Shown: positions 31,553 through 32,024 of the stretch, piece by piece
How positions within the stretch are numbered: the first letter of the stretch is position 1
Layout: every line of letters begins with the position of its first letter
DNA from: Thermoleophilia bacterium
Lineage (GTDB): Bacteria > Actinomycetota > Thermoleophilia > Gaiellales > JAICJC01
DNA: 32,024 bases
Direction: 5' to 3'
NCBI GenBank assembly: GCA_025928435.1
Contig: JAICJM010000019.1
Coordinates: 1 to 32,024 of the forward strand
The notes under the pieces: generated by a model
Databases searched by the model: none
What the model saw: the letters and a program-made list of their open reading frames with translations, nothing else
Told to the model about the DNA's origin: nothing
Translations under genes and position numbers: made by a program

Positions 31553-32024
31553 TCAGGCCCCCGAGACGAACGTCGAGTACCCGTTCTGCCAGAGTGCCTG
31601 TCCCTGCGCCGTGAGCGTCATCTCCTGGAGCGATGTCGGCCCGAGGTCGTCCGGCCCGACGACGGCGGTCGAGAGCACCTCGGGGATCACGCCGTTCTTG
31701 ATCAGCGCGTCGGGCTGGATCTCGTTGAGCGGCGGCTGGTAACCGTTGAACTCGGTGAAGTTCTTGTACGCGTTGCCGTTGTCGAGCATGAAGTTGAGGA
31801 AGAGGTGCGCCAGCACCGGCTTCTTGGTCCCCTGGCAGACGCACCAGCAGTCGTTCTGCACGGGCCCCTTGCCCGTCGCCGCGTGCCAGTACCGCAGTGC
31901 CTTGCGGTTCTTCTTCGAGGCGTAGAACAGGAAGCCCGTGACGGCGTCGCCCGACCACCCCTGGGCGAGCCAGGTCCTGTCCTCGGGGATCTGGGTGTAC
32001 TGGAGGTCGCCGACCTTGATGTTG
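31553..32024 (-). CDS. second PotD-like binding protein, C-terminal part (cut by window edge)
   Basis: The last 156 residues of a binding protein whose start lies beyond the window. It begins NIKVGDLQYTQIPEDRTWLA and carries WSGDAVTGFLFYAS, NDCWCVC, KKPVLAHLFLNFMLDNGNAYKNF and GYQPPLNEIQPDALI, all matching the binding protein at 26219-27505 (roughly two thirds identical by eye). The paired Cys motif WCVC is shared. It precedes the Rieske-less oxygenase gene by 17 bases on the same strand, so a binding protein and an oxygenase are co-transcribed. An in-frame Met at 31861 is internal and not a start. Confidence 0.9.
   Translation of the reverse strand, partial: NIKVGDLQYTQIPEDRTWLAQGWSGDAVTGFLFYASKKNRKALRYWHAATGKGPVQNDCWCVCQGTKKPVLAHLFLNFMLDNGNAYKNFTEFNGYQPPLNEIQPDALIKNGVIPEVLSTAVVGPDDLGPTSLQEMTLTAQGQALWQNGYSTFVSGA

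Noticed and set aside
31553..31861. A separate 102-residue gene starting at 31861
   Set aside because: The reading frame continues without interruption to the window edge and matches the paralogous binding protein, so this Met is internal.
1..32024. CRISPR array, insertion sequence, integrase or replication origin
   Set aside because: No regular spacer-repeat pattern, transposase or integrase motif, or iteron/DnaA-box cluster was seen on either strand.

Overview
The window is about 70% G+C, mostly with tightly spaced genes. It looks like chromosomal DNA of a high-GC actinobacterium, and gene content and style suggest the Thermoleophilia (Solirubrobacterales/Gaiellales) type. That placement is inference; no rRNA or other marker gene is present. 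In at least ten genes a TANNNT -10 box ends 6-8 nt before the start codon, the mark of leaderless transcription common in this phylum.

Layout: (1) 1-4.1 kb holds the tail of an alpha/beta hydrolase facing a five-gene minus-strand operon: response regulator, histidine kinase, cupin, ABC ATPase, ABC-2 permease. (2) 4.1-7.5 kb holds an MFS transporter, a secreted lactonase-type beta-propeller and a divergent EamA/DMT transporter. (3) 7.8-9.1 kb holds an MsrP-like molybdopterin oxidoreductase overlapping a FdnI-type cytochrome b, followed by a convergent alpha/beta hydrolase. (4) 10.0-12.7 kb holds a two-gene operon: a soluble PRC-MgtE_N-CBS protein and a divergent Nramp transporter with a rewritten metal site. 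(5) 12.7-16.9 kb holds a GNAT enzyme, a secreted Cys-containing protein of unknown family, a secreted BNR-like protein, a cupin and a small acidic protein.

(6) 16.9-19.2 kb is a gene-poor, lower-density stretch on the 3' side of a tRNA-Ser(CGA) gene. It has two strong hairpins, a tiny Cys-rich ORF and a two-gene module that looks like a toxin-antitoxin pair whose toxin is two MazF/PemK-like domains fused in one chain. (7) 19.3-23.8 kb holds an acyl-CoA dehydrogenase, a D-2-hydroxyacid dehydrogenase homologue with Tyr at the catalytic His position, a Tat-exported BNR-like protein and an enoyl-CoA hydratase.

(8) 24.0-32.0 kb is a cationic-solute (polyamine or quaternary-amine type) uptake locus. 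A complete plus-strand operon (Tat lipoprotein binding protein, two permeases, ATPase) is flanked by an inverted second ATPase whose core is nearly identical, an aldo/keto reductase, and a convergent pair made of a second binding protein (cut by the window edge) and a Rieske-type oxygenase alpha subunit. That oxygenase keeps the mononuclear-iron site but has lost the whole Rieske [2Fe-2S] domain in frame. The likely theme is import and oxidative breakdown of an amine, with beta-oxidation-type enzymes nearby.

Most notable: the tandem-MazF module, the Rieske-less oxygenase, the CBS-regulator/Nramp pair, and the inverted, apparently gene-converted ATPase copies.
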